A stretch of DNA of 9,488 nucleotides, from contig CAKPQY010000016.1 in assembly GCA_934179885.1 (NCBI GenBank), forward strand, positions 1 to 9,488, read 5' to 3'. Position numbers and translations under genes: made by a program. The notes beneath the pieces are model-generated. The model was not told where the DNA came from, made no database searches, and saw nothing but the letters and a program-made list of their open reading frames with translations. Source of the DNA: an uncultured Clostridia bacterium. Lineage in GTDB: Bacteria; Bacillota; Clostridia; TANB77; CAG-508. Shown piece after piece: positions 1 through 6,461 of the stretch; the first letter of the stretch is position 1; the number at the start of each line of letters is the position of its first letter.

Positions 1-1282
1 ATGATATACTATTCATAATCAACATTAATATAGGCATCATAAAGCTCATTGCTCTATTTACAAATAAGTTTGTTTTTGTTAAGTCAATATTAGCTGTGTC
101 AAATCTTTTTTCTTCTTTTTTCTCTGTATTAAATGCTCTTATTACTGGTAATCCTGTCAAAATTTCTCTTGCTACTAAGTTTACTTTATCAATTAAATCT
201 TGTAACTTTTTAAATTTTGGCATTGCAATTATAAATAATGTTATAACTACAAATAATATTGCTACAATAGCAGCACCTATAATCCATGCCATAGAATTAT
301 TGCTTTGTTCTAACACTCTTAAAAATCCACCAATTCCTATTATTGGCGCATATACAACTACTCTAAATAACATTCCAATTAGTCCTTGAATTTGTTGTAT
401 ATCATTTGTTGAACGTGTTATTAATGATGCAGTGCTATATTCTGAAAATTCTTTATTTGAAAAACTTAATACTTTCTTAAATACTTTTTCTCTTAAATTC
501 TTTCCAAGTTTTGCTCCAACTATTGAAGATAATAACATAATTGATATTGCTGAAATCATTATAATTAAAGATATTCCAAGCATTTTTAATCCAGATATAA
601 TTATGTATTTATTTTGTAAGCTATCAGTATCTACTCCCATAGCTTTATATTCTTCTTTTACTTCTTGAATTGCAGCTTGTTCTAATATACTATCTTGCAT
701 TTCATTTAATTGCTCGTTTATTTTTGAAAGCATACTATTTGCTTGTTCTTCTGGCATTTGCTTAATAATATCAATTAATTTCATATTTTGCATAGCTACT
801 TTTTGTGTTTCTTCCATATTCGCTGGTAATTGAGCTATCATTTGTTCTTTAATTTGTGAAGACATTTCTTCATTATTTAAATAGCTTACTATCATTAAAG
901 GTTTTGCCATTACACTATTTAAATTATCTTTTTCTTCACCAGATAATTTTTTTATTTCATATAATGTTTCATTTTCTAAAGCTGGATATTCTTTTACTAA
1001 TTTTTCATATTCTTTTTGTTCTAAATTTTCTTTTGATATTTCTTCATATGATGCTAATATTGTTTCATCATCTTCTGTAAAAATCAATAGATTATCCATT
1101 GTGTTTTTTCTAATCATTTCTGGCGCAACATCTTCTATACCACCATTTTGTATACCTATATTTACTATTTTTGATGTATAGTCTGGTAGTGTTAAATCAC
1201 AGGCTGCTTGAACTATTAATAGAATTACTATTACAATAACAGATAGCCATGATTCTTTTAAATTTTTTAGTACTTTTAACAT
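1..1282 (-). CDS. ABC exporter, membrane domain (C-terminal part beyond the left edge)
   Basis: The N-terminal ~427 residues of a fused permease/ATPase ABC exporter are present. The nucleotide-binding domain (Walker A, signature, Walker B) would lie off the left edge. A membrane helix at about residues 13-30 is followed by an unusually long, Glu/Lys-rich extracytoplasmic insert (about 35-222), and the remaining helices begin near 225. Two conserved exporter patterns are visible: YSTASLITRSTNDIQQIQ near 280-297, and EILTGLPVIRAFNTEKKEEK near 371-390. Both are typical of type IV (MsbA/LmrA-like) exporters, many of which work as heterodimers with a neighbouring subunit; none is visible here. The ATG at 1282-1280 is supported by GGAGGA at 1291-1286. 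The substrate cannot be told from sequence; drugs, lipids or peptides are all possible. A palindrome cluster sits directly upstream and I see no convincing sigma-A promoter in it. Confidence 0.9.
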   Translation of the reverse strand, partial: MLKVLKNLKESWLSVIVIVILLIVQAACDLTLPDYTSKIVNIGIQNGGIEDVAPEMIRKNTMDNLLIFTEDDETILASYEEISKENLEQKEYEKLVKEYPALENETLYEIKKLSGEEKDNLNSVMAKPLMIVSYLNNEEMSSQIKEQMIAQLPANMEETQKVAMQNMKLIDIIKQMPEEQANSMLSKINEQLNEMQDSILEQAAIQEVKEEYKAMGVDTDSLQNKYIIISGLKMLGISLIIMISAISIMLLSSIVGAKLGKNLREKVFKKVLSFSNKEFSEYSTASLITRSTNDIQQIQGLIGMLFRVVVYAPIIGIGGFLRVLEQSNNSMAWIIGAAIVAILFVVITLFIIAMPKFKKLQDLIDKVNLVAREILTGLPVIRAFNTEKKEEKRFDTANIDLTKTNLFVNRAMSFMMPILMLIMNSIS

Positions 1283-1294
1283 GTTTCCTCCTTT

Positions 1295-1391
1295 TGTCCC
1301 ATGTCCAAAGGGGACAGTTCTTTTTGTGTCAAAAGGGACGCCCTTTTTTGACACATTCTTTTGAACATGTACCACATACAGTACAATGTTC
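1295..1391. repeat. Cluster of palindromes resembling a REP/MITE-type repeat
   Basis: Three successive inverted repeats fill this intergenic stretch. TGTCCC (1295-1300) pairs with GGGACA (1311-1316). GTGTCAAAA plus GGG (1326-1337) pairs with CCC plus TTTTGACAC (1341-1354, two Ts bulged). GAACATGTAC (1363-1372) pairs with GTACAATGTTC (1381-1391, one bulged A). The run GGGACAGTTCTTTTTGTGTC (1311-1330) resembles short palindromic repeats that, from memory, recur in clostridial genomes, often near IS200-like Y1 transposases; no transposase is present here. The first hairpin ends four bases before the ribosome site of the ABC gene and could influence its translation. The repeat identity is a recollection, not a search result. 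Confidence 0.5.
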
Positions 1392-1414
1392 ATTTTTTGA
1401 TCTTAAAAAATCTT

Positions 1415-1460
1415 AAAAAACGACACATTGTCATTATTTTAGTGACTCTGTGTCTTTTTT
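1415..1460 (-). terminator. Intrinsic terminator after the lexA-HAD unit, symmetrical
   Basis: GACACA (1422-1427) pairs with TGTGTC (1449-1454) and GTCA (1430-1433) with TGAC (1443-1446), separated by a 2x2 internal loop and a 9-base apical loop. On the minus strand the stem is followed by six Us (complement of 1415-1420), 30 bases past the HAD stop codon. On the plus strand it is followed by six Ts (1455-1460), so it could work in both directions, although no plus-strand gene is seen. Confidence 0.75.
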
Positions 1461-1489
1461 ATATGTAATTATTGTGAATTTTTTGTGAA

Positions 1490-2140
1490 TCATATTATAT
1501 TTAATAATTCTTCTAATTTTGAAATTGTATAATATTTTACACCTTTTGCTGTTTCTGTTTTATTATTAGGATTATACCAAATTGCTTGAAGCCCGGCATT
1601 TAGTGCTCCTTGTATATCTCTTTCTAAATTATCTCCAATCATTATGCATTCTTCTGGTTGATTATTTCCAATAGCCTGAATAAACGCTTCTTTGAATGGT
1701 TTCCTTTTTGTTTTTTCTGCAGAATATACAACTGAAAAATATTTTAAAATTCCTAACTTTTCTAATCTTTTTTCTTGTTGGTCTCCATACCAATCTGTTA
1801 AAATTACCATTTCATATTTATTTTGTAAATATTCTAACATTCTTATTATATTATCATCTATTTTATCTGGTACACAGTTAGCCCATCTTTCAGTAATTTT
1901 ATATATGAATTCTTCAGGATAATTCTTTTTTGTGTATTTATTTATATATTCTATCATCAATTTTCTATCAAATTTATAATATACATTTTCATATTCACTA
2001 AATGCTTTTTTTATTTCATAATAATCTTTCTCTGTATGTTCAATATTTAAGTCATCAAGTGCTTTCTTTATTTCTTGATAATACTCTTCTTTCCACGGAA
2101 TTAAAGTATTATCAATATCAAATATAACCCTTTTTATCAT
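1490..2140 (-). CDS. HAD-superfamily hydrolase (YjjG-like phosphatase)
   Basis: A 216-aa soluble protein with all four HAD motifs. Motif I is DIDNTL, with Asp8 as nucleophile and Asp10 as general acid. Motif II is Thr115 in ILTDWYG. Motif III is a Lys in the KTKRKP stretch (Lys147 most likely). Motif IV is IGDNLERD, with Asp170 and Asp175 binding magnesium. A helical cap between motifs I and II (about 20-95) is typical of subfamily I enzymes that hydrolyse phosphate monoesters such as nucleotides or sugar phosphates. The layout is closest to the YjjG/YfnB type, some members of which dephosphorylate non-canonical nucleoside monophosphates; the substrate here is unproven. AAGGACAG lies about six bases before the ATG. 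The gene begins 23 bases after the lexA stop with no terminator or clear promoter between, so it is probably read from the lexA promoter. Confidence 0.88.
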   Translation of the reverse strand: MIKRVIFDIDNTLIPWKEEYYQEIKKALDDLNIEHTEKDYYEIKKAFSEYENVYYKFDRKLMIEYINKYTKKNYPEEFIYKITERWANCVPDKIDDNIIRMLEYLQNKYEMVILTDWYGDQQEKRLEKLGILKYFSVVYSAEKTKRKPFKEAFIQAIGNNQPEECIMIGDNLERDIQGALNAGLQAIWYNPNNKTETAKGVKYYTISKLEELLNII

Positions 2141-2163
2141 AATTCTGTCCTTATTAATTTATA

Positions 2164-2814
2164 TTACATTTTTCTAAATACACCACATACTTTTCCTAAA
2201 ATTTCACATGTTGGAACTATTATTGGATCCATTGTGCTATTTTCAGGTTGTAATCTGATATGGTCTTTTTCTTTATAAAATGTTTTTACTGTTGCTTCAT
2301 CTTCTATTAATGCTACTACTATTTCTCCATTTGTTGCATCTTGTTGTCTTCTAACTAAAATATAGTCTCCATCTAGTATACCTGCTTCTATCATACTTTC
2401 TCCTCTAACAGTAAGCATAAAACAGTCTGAATTTCCAACAAAGTCAATTGGAATTGGAAATGTATCTGTTACATTTTCAACAGCCAAAATAGGCATACCA
2501 GCTGTTATTCTTCCTACTACTGGAACTTCTACTAATTCTTTTTGTGTATAGAAATCTTTTGATGATGTTTTTTTAGCCTCACCATCTGTTCCTTTTAATA
2601 ATCTTAATGTTCTTCCTTTTTTGTCTTGTTTTTTAATATAACCTTTATCTTCTAATCTTGCTAAATATCCATGTACTGTTGCTGTTGAACTTAATCCTAC
2701 AGCTTTTCCAATTTCTCTTACTGATGGTGCATATCCTACATTCATTATTTGTTTTTCAATATATCTTAATATTGATTTTTCTCTACTATTTAGTTCTGGT
2801 CTTTTTCTTGGCAT
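2164..2814 (-). CDS. lexA: LexA repressor, SOS regulator
   Basis: Transcriptional repressor of the SOS DNA-damage regulon, inactivated by RecA-stimulated self-cleavage. Numbering from [10 protein letters not shown] gives 216 aa. A winged helix-turn-helix DNA-binding domain occupies about 1-72, with the recognition region near [20 protein letters not shown]. After a linker comes the S24 peptidase domain with the Ala105-Gly106 cleavage bond ([10 protein letters not shown]), nucleophile Ser140 (RGESMIEAG) and general base Lys177 (EDEATVKTF). All catalytic parts are present, so the protein should be functional. An in-frame GTG seven codons upstream (2835-2833) would give 223 aa, but it has no ribosome site. 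The ATG at 2814 has GGAGTG six bases before it, so I prefer it. The gene has its own promoter with an SOS-box-like site, implying autoregulation, and is followed by a HAD hydrolase. Confidence 0.96.
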   Translation of the reverse strand: MPRKRPELNSREKSILRYIEKQIMNVGYAPSVREIGKAVGLSSTATVHGYLARLEDKGYIKKQDKKGRTLRLLKGTDGEAKKTSSKDFYTQKELVEVPVVGRITAGMPILAVENVTDTFPIPIDFVGNSDCFMLTVRGESMIEAGILDGDYILVRRQQDATNGEIVVALIEDEATVKTFYKEKDHIRLQPENSTMDPIIVPTCEILGKVCGVFRKM

Positions 2815-2844
2815 ATATATCACTCCATTTCTCACTTTTTGTAT

Positions 2845-2873
2845 ATAATATCATACAAACAAAAAAATGTCAA
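2845..2873 (-). promoter_or_regulatory. Sigma-A promoter of lexA
   Basis: Read on the minus strand, a perfect -35 TTGACA (2873-2868) and a -10 TATTAT (2850-2845, preceded by TGA as in an extended -10) are separated by exactly 17 bases. Transcription would start near 2838, leaving a short leader before the ATG at 2814. Confidence 0.8.
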
Positions 2874-2884
2874 ACATATTTTTG
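2871..2884 (-). promoter_or_regulatory. Degenerate SOS box (putative LexA operator)
   Basis: On the minus strand the site reads CAAAAATATGTTTG. The Gram-positive LexA consensus is CGAACRNRYGTTYG, from which it differs at positions 2 and 5. The GTTTG half is intact and the other half is weakened. It overlaps the -35 hexamer of lexA by three bases, the usual place for autorepression. Binding is inferred. Confidence 0.45.
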
Positions 2885-2890
2885 CATTTT

Positions 2891-2928
2891 ATTAAAAATT
2901 TTTAAGCAGAGTAAAAACCCTGCTTAAA
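2891..2928 (-). terminator. Intrinsic terminator of the glucosaminidase-cohesin operon
   Basis: TTTAAGCAG (2901-2909) pairs perfectly over nine bases with CTGCTTAAA (2920-2928) around a 10-base loop. It starts three bases past the stop codon of the cohesin-like gene. On the minus strand the stem is followed by AATTTTTAAT, a modest U-tract. Confidence 0.75.
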
Positions 2929-2930
2929 TT

Positions 2931-4379
2931 TTATTTAAAACGTTTTCCTTTTGAACGTTTTTTCTTTTTAGGTTCTTCTTCATAAAATTCATTATCTTCT
3001 TCATCTTCTGTTATCTGTTCGTCTAGTTGTTCATTTTCTTCTGTATCTTTAATTGTTTGTTCATCTTCTTCATCATAATCATCAACTAAATTTTCATATG
3101 GTATATATCCACCATTCGTATTTCTTGATTTTTTTACTTTAACAACTATAACAGCTATAACAATTACAAGAATTACTCCTACTGCTGCTGATAATATAAT
3201 CAATTCTTTCATTTTTTCTTGTTGGCCTTGTTGTTCTTGTTCTGTGTCTAATATAACTTCTTGTTCTTCAAAAGTTTTATTTACTATTATTTGATATAAA
3301 GCTGTTTTAGTATCATTTTCATTTTTTACCATAATAGTTATTATATTTTCGCCATTTTTTAAATTTTCGTTTCCTATTATCTCAATTGTTGAATTTGCTT
3401 CTGTTGCTAATGTTGTTATATTTAATTTTTCTAAATCTTCTTTTAGTTCTGCTTTATATTCATATATATCTGTTTGAAATTGAGGTTCAAATTTTAATCC
3501 TTCAATGTTCAATTCTGCTAAACCAAATATTTCTTCCATTGGTTCTTCTTCTGGATTTTCTTCAGGTTCTTCTGGTTCTTCAACTTGTTCTTCTTTTGCT
3601 TTTCTCGTTGCATTTATTGTATATGATTTTTTATTTTTTCCATCTTCAGATGTCACAGTAACAACTATTTCGTTGTTTCCTTCTGCTATATATACCCACG
3701 ATTTACCAGTATCTGAATTTGTTTTGTTTAATAAAGATACACTTGCTTTTGAATCTTCTTTTTCTACACTAACACTAATTTTGTCCACATCATTTTCTAC
3801 AGCAACTTCATATCCAGAAGTTTTACTAGCTTTAAATCCTGTAAAGTCTACTGGTGATGTTTTAATCATTTTTACATTTGCATTGCTTGATGTTGTAACA
3901 GTTGGTGTGGTTGGTGCTGATGGCGTAGTTGGATTAGTTGGAGTATTATTATCCGGTTTAGTTTCAGGATTTTGCTCTGTTGCTTTTGGATTTACTGTTA
4001 CAATTGATGTATTTGTACTATCATTTATATTAAAAATAACTTTATATGTAGTTTTTGTTGAGACTTCTGGTGCAACAAATGTATAAGTTCCCAAATTCTT
4101 TGTTCCTCCACCTAATGTAGCATATGATATTTGCCCTGTTTGACTATTTACTGCTGCTGATTCACTACTATTAGAACATCCTTTATATGTTAGACCAGAA
4201 TAACTTGTCAACTTTAAATCGAAATTCTGTAAATTTTCACTTGAAGAAACTGTTATTGATATAGTTTCTCCTGACGTTACTGCTGGATCGTTTGATGAAT
4301 AATCTGCATTTGATTTTACAGTTAACGAAATTAATATTAGTAAAAATATTCCCAAAAATATACTAATTTTTCTTTTCAT
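2931..4379 (-). CDS. Membrane-anchored cohesin-like protein with cadherin-like domains
   Basis: A 482-aa type I membrane protein. A signal peptide (about 1-25, ending SNA) is followed by a compact beta-rich domain (about 27-130) with cohesin-type features: an opening TSGETISITVSSSENLQNF strand pair, a LKLTSYSGLTYKGCS stretch, and a LGTYTFVAP strand. At about 100 residues it is shorter than a typical cohesin (about 140), so the call is probable rather than certain. A Pro/Thr-rich linker (about 133-165) leads to two cadherin-like beta-sandwich domains (about 168-259 and 287-369), separated by a Glu/Pro hinge (261-283). One transmembrane helix spans about 392-414, followed by an acidic cytoplasmic tail with a basic end, KKKKRSKGKRFK. 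AGGAGG lies five bases before the ATG. The gene starts 22 bases after the dockerin-bearing glucosaminidase gene, so the two are co-transcribed. Its inferred role is to hold that enzyme at the membrane. Confidence 0.8.
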   Translation of the reverse strand: MKRKISIFLGIFLLILISLTVKSNADYSSNDPAVTSGETISITVSSSENLQNFDLKLTSYSGLTYKGCSNSSESAAVNSQTGQISYATLGGGTKNLGTYTFVAPEVSTKTTYKVIFNINDSTNTSIVTVNPKATEQNPETKPDNNTPTNPTTPSAPTTPTVTTSSNANVKMIKTSPVDFTGFKASKTSGYEVAVENDVDKISVSVEKEDSKASVSLLNKTNSDTGKSWVYIAEGNNEIVVTVTSEDGKNKKSYTINATRKAKEEQVEEPEEPEENPEEEPMEEIFGLAELNIEGLKFEPQFQTDIYEYKAELKEDLEKLNITTLATEANSTIEIIGNENLKNGENIITIMVKNENDTKTALYQIIVNKTFEEQEVILDTEQEQQGQQEKMKELIILSAAVGVILVIVIAVIVVKVKKSRNTNGGYIPYENLVDDYDEEDEQTIKDTEENEQLDEQITEDEEDNEFYEEEPKKKKRSKGKRFK

Positions 4380-4401
4380 ATTAACCTCCTTTATTTTTCC
4401 A

Positions 4402-6183
4402 TTAAATTTCTATATTTGCATTCCCTACATTGTATTTTAGTATTAATAATGCATCTGCTGAATTTACTTTTCCATCTTTATTTACATCCACCGCTTTAAC
4501 ACTTACTTCATTTAAATTTAATGTTCCAACGCTATATTTTAAAATTTGTAATGCATCTACTGAATTTATTTTTCCATCACCATTTGCATCGCCTTTTTTT
4601 ACAACAGTATATTTATCTTCAACTATATATCCAGTTGCCAATGATTCGCTCTCACCATTAAGAAAATTTTTATCCGCTCTAGTTATCTTTGTAGGTCCTC
4701 CAAAAGCATCCAATATATCTTTTGCAATTGCATCTGGTGTAACTGTTATAATTTTATTATCATTACCTATTTTAACTTTACTTGTATTTGTTGGCACTTT
4801 AGATGTTGAACTATCTGAAGTACTATTATTTGAATTATTTTGGTTATTTTCAGAATTATCTGTATTTTTATCTGAACTATTTGTATCATCGCTAGAATTA
4901 CTTTCGTTTATTGGTACTAAATATAATTTATATTTACCTTCATTTTCATAAGTTTCTCTAGCAACATAACCTACTGTGCCATTTGATTTTTGTATTTTAT
5001 CCCAATAAGTTCCTGCAACCTTTGAAGTTGCTTTTTCTAATCTTGTCACAATTTCATCTTTATACAACCATCCAACAGTTGTTTCTCCATTAGGATTATT
5101 TCTTATTCTTAATGTACTATCTACATTTACTTTTACCATATCTTTGTCTGTAGTACTTGTTCCATTAGTGTCTGGTTTGCTACAAGGGCCAATTGGCATA
5201 TTTTCATATACTGGTATTATAAATGTATGTGATGATGACATTGAATTCATATTTATATATGTATTTTTTAATGTTATCCCTTCATTTTGTGCTGCTAAAA
5301 TATTTTGCATGTATTGATTTGAGTATAAACCATTAGTTGCTTCAACATCAAACTTTTGTAAGTATAATGTGTTTTGCCCTTTTTGAATATAATGTTTTGC
5401 TAAAAACCTTATTCCTCCATTTATTGATGCATCTAAACTTGTCCAACCTTCCTTTTGTGCATATAGCAAAGCATTTGTTAAAATTTCAGCTGTTGAATTT
5501 CCTGATGCTGCTATATTAAATGCATTATAGTATCCTGCGCCTACTCCATTATATCCACTTCCAGAAGTTAATACTGTTCCTGATTTTCCTTGTTCTTGGA
5601 TTAATCTTGCTACTATATAATAAGCATTTACATTATTATTATTTGCTACATCTATTATTCCTTGTTCGTGTCCTTCTAAAAATGTTCCTTTTGTCATTGA
5701 TTTTAAAGTATTTAAATCACATCCAGAATTTGTTAATTCTTCAAATTGAAATATATTTGTTTCATTTATTGAATTTCTAGGGTCCATAATATACTTTATT
5801 GCTTGTTCTGATGCACATTTCCAATTGCCATTATCATACCCTTTTTCCCCGCATATTGAGCAAATCCATTCTCCTTGATAACTTGATGTTTTATATATTA
5901 AGTTTTTAGGAGAAGCTCCATGCCCTGTATATTCATTTGTTATTACTTTGTTCCAGTCTAGTCCTGTATATAATATTTTAAAATTCCAATTAGGATATTT
6001 ACTTTGTAATTGTTTTATTTTTTCCTTTATTCCTGGATATTTTGATTCATTTATATTTTCTATGTCTGCACTAAAACTTTGTGTTACAGCATATGTTTTA
6101 TTTTGAATTATTATCGATATTAATATATTTATTATTATTGTTAAGATTACAATTAATGATATAATCTTAATTTTTTTGTTCAT
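4402..6183 (-). CDS. Secreted cell-wall glucosaminidase with SH3b and C-terminal dockerin
   Basis: A 593-aa exported autolysin-type enzyme predicted to cut the N-acetylglucosamine linkage in peptidoglycan glycan strands. The signal peptide covers about 1-32. The catalytic region (about 48-330) has the hallmarks of clostridial and bacillar LytD/GH73-like glucosaminidases: YPNWNFKILYTGLDWNKVI, YIMDPRN, and ARLIQEQG, where Glu197 is the likely catalytic acid. An SH3b wall-binding domain follows (about 348-414), then a Ser/Asn/Asp-rich linker (about 426-465) and a small module (about 470-528) ending in TGYIVEDKYTVVKKGD. The C-terminus (about 529-590) is a type I dockerin with two calcium loops, DANGDGKINSVD and DVNKDGKVNSAD, both with complete D-x-N-x-D-x3-N-x2-D ligands. 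Cys108, Cys111, Cys123 and Cys155 in the catalytic domain are unusual for an exported protein. GGAGGA sits seven bases before the ATG, and a strong sigma-A promoter lies upstream. Confidence 0.9.
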   Translation of the reverse strand: MNKKIKIISLIVILTIIINILISIIIQNKTYAVTQSFSADIENINESKYPGIKEKIKQLQSKYPNWNFKILYTGLDWNKVITNEYTGHGASPKNLIYKTSSYQGEWICSICGEKGYDNGNWKCASEQAIKYIMDPRNSINETNIFQFEELTNSGCDLNTLKSMTKGTFLEGHEQGIIDVANNNNVNAYYIVARLIQEQGKSGTVLTSGSGYNGVGAGYYNAFNIAASGNSTAEILTNALLYAQKEGWTSLDASINGGIRFLAKHYIQKGQNTLYLQKFDVEATNGLYSNQYMQNILAAQNEGITLKNTYINMNSMSSSHTFIIPVYENMPIGPCSKPDTNGTSTTDKDMVKVNVDSTLRIRNNPNGETTVGWLYKDEIVTRLEKATSKVAGTYWDKIQKSNGTVGYVARETYENEGKYKLYLVPINESNSSDDTNSSDKNTDNSENNQNNSNNSTSDSSTSKVPTNTSKVKIGNDNKIITVTPDAIAKDILDAFGGPTKITRADKNFLNGESESLATGYIVEDKYTVVKKGDANGDGKINSVDALQILKYSVGTLNLNEVSVKAVDVNKDGKVNSADALLILKYNVGNANIEI

Positions 6184-6257
6184 CTTTTTTTCCTCCTAGT
6201 CCTTCGTTTTTTCTATTATTTATCCTTTTTGTCGTTTTTTTCCATTTTATCGATATA

Positions 6258-6286
6258 ATTATATCATTGCACTTTTTTTTAGTCAA
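6258..6286 (-). promoter_or_regulatory. Sigma-A promoter of the glucosaminidase-cohesin operon
   Basis: On the minus strand, TTGACT (6286-6281) and a perfect TATAAT (6263-6258, preceded by TGA) are exactly 17 bases apart. The predicted start near 6251 gives a leader of about 68 bases before the ATG at 6183, ending in the strong GGAGGA ribosome site at 6196-6191. I see no riboswitch in this leader. Confidence 0.85.
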
Positions 6287-6320
6287 TGAATTTAAAAAAT
6301 GTAATATAATTGTAACAATT

Positions 6321-6413
6321 CGCAGCTAAACAAAACTTTAAAGTCCGCGCAGGGTAATAGTTATTAATTAAGCGATGTTCTCGCGGGGGCCAATGAATAA
6401 ATTATTTATAGGC
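6321..6413. other. GC-rich, hairpin-prone island; candidate structured RNA of unknown family
   Basis: This stretch lies between the terminator of the sigma operon and the promoter of the next operon, so it is outside both predicted leaders. It contains G/C runs that are very unusual here (GTCCGCGCAGGG, CTCGCGGGGGCC). Possible pairings are CCGCG (6345-6349) with CGCGG (6382-6386), GCGA (6372-6375) with TCGC (6381-6384), TAATA (6355-6359) with TATTA (6362-6366), and GCC plus ATAAA (6389-6401) with TTTAT plus GGC (6405-6413). The first two share bases and exclude each other. I compared it by eye with c-di-AMP, c-di-GMP, fluoride, preQ1, T-box, SRP and tRNA patterns and found no convincing match. 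The strand is undecided. Confidence 0.35.
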
Positions 6414-6415
6414 TT

Positions 6416-6451
6416 AAAAAAAGAGAAAACTACTATAATAGTAATCTTCTC
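6416..6451 (-). terminator. Strong intrinsic terminator of the sigma-factor operon
   Basis: On the minus strand GAGAAGATTACTA pairs with TAGTAGTTTTCTC over 13 positions (including G-U pairs) around a TTA loop (6451-6423), followed directly by seven Us (6422-6416). It lies ten bases past the stop codon of the 352-aa gene. Confidence 0.9.
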
Positions 6452-6461
6452 ATAACATATA

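Noticed and set aside
96..1080. Several plus-strand open frames at the left end
   Set aside because: The minus strand encodes a continuous ABC exporter with conserved motifs across this region; the plus-strand frames are hydrophobic reverse readings.
1401..1420. Two copies of TCTTAAAAAA as a regulatory direct repeat
   Set aside because: The unit is short and A-rich, so chance is likely, and the second copy is already explained as the U-tract of the terminator.
2815..2835. GTG start giving a 223-aa LexA
   Set aside because: There is no ribosome site before the GTG, whereas the ATG at 2814 has GGAGTG at ideal spacing and gives the usual LexA N-terminus.
3505..4086. A 193-codon open frame on the plus strand
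   Set aside because: It lies wholly antisense to the cohesin-like gene, has no ribosome site, and its Ser/Val/Phe-rich composition is what reverse reading of that gene gives.
4430..4951. A 173-codon open frame on the plus strand
   Set aside because: It is antisense to the SH3b-linker-dockerin part of the glucosaminidase gene, whose minus-strand domains are unmistakable.
6321..6413. c-di-AMP (ydaO) riboswitch for the wall hydrolase
   Set aside because: ATCGCTTAATT on the minus strand and CAGCTAAAC on the plus strand each recall parts of that motif, but they are on opposite strands, the GGGGAACC and GGGGTGAAT parts are absent, and the element lies upstream of the operon promoter.
6371..6413. 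Fluoride riboswitch on the plus strand
   Set aside because: GCGATGTTCTCGC is slightly similar, but the rest of the motif and any downstream plus-strand gene are missing.
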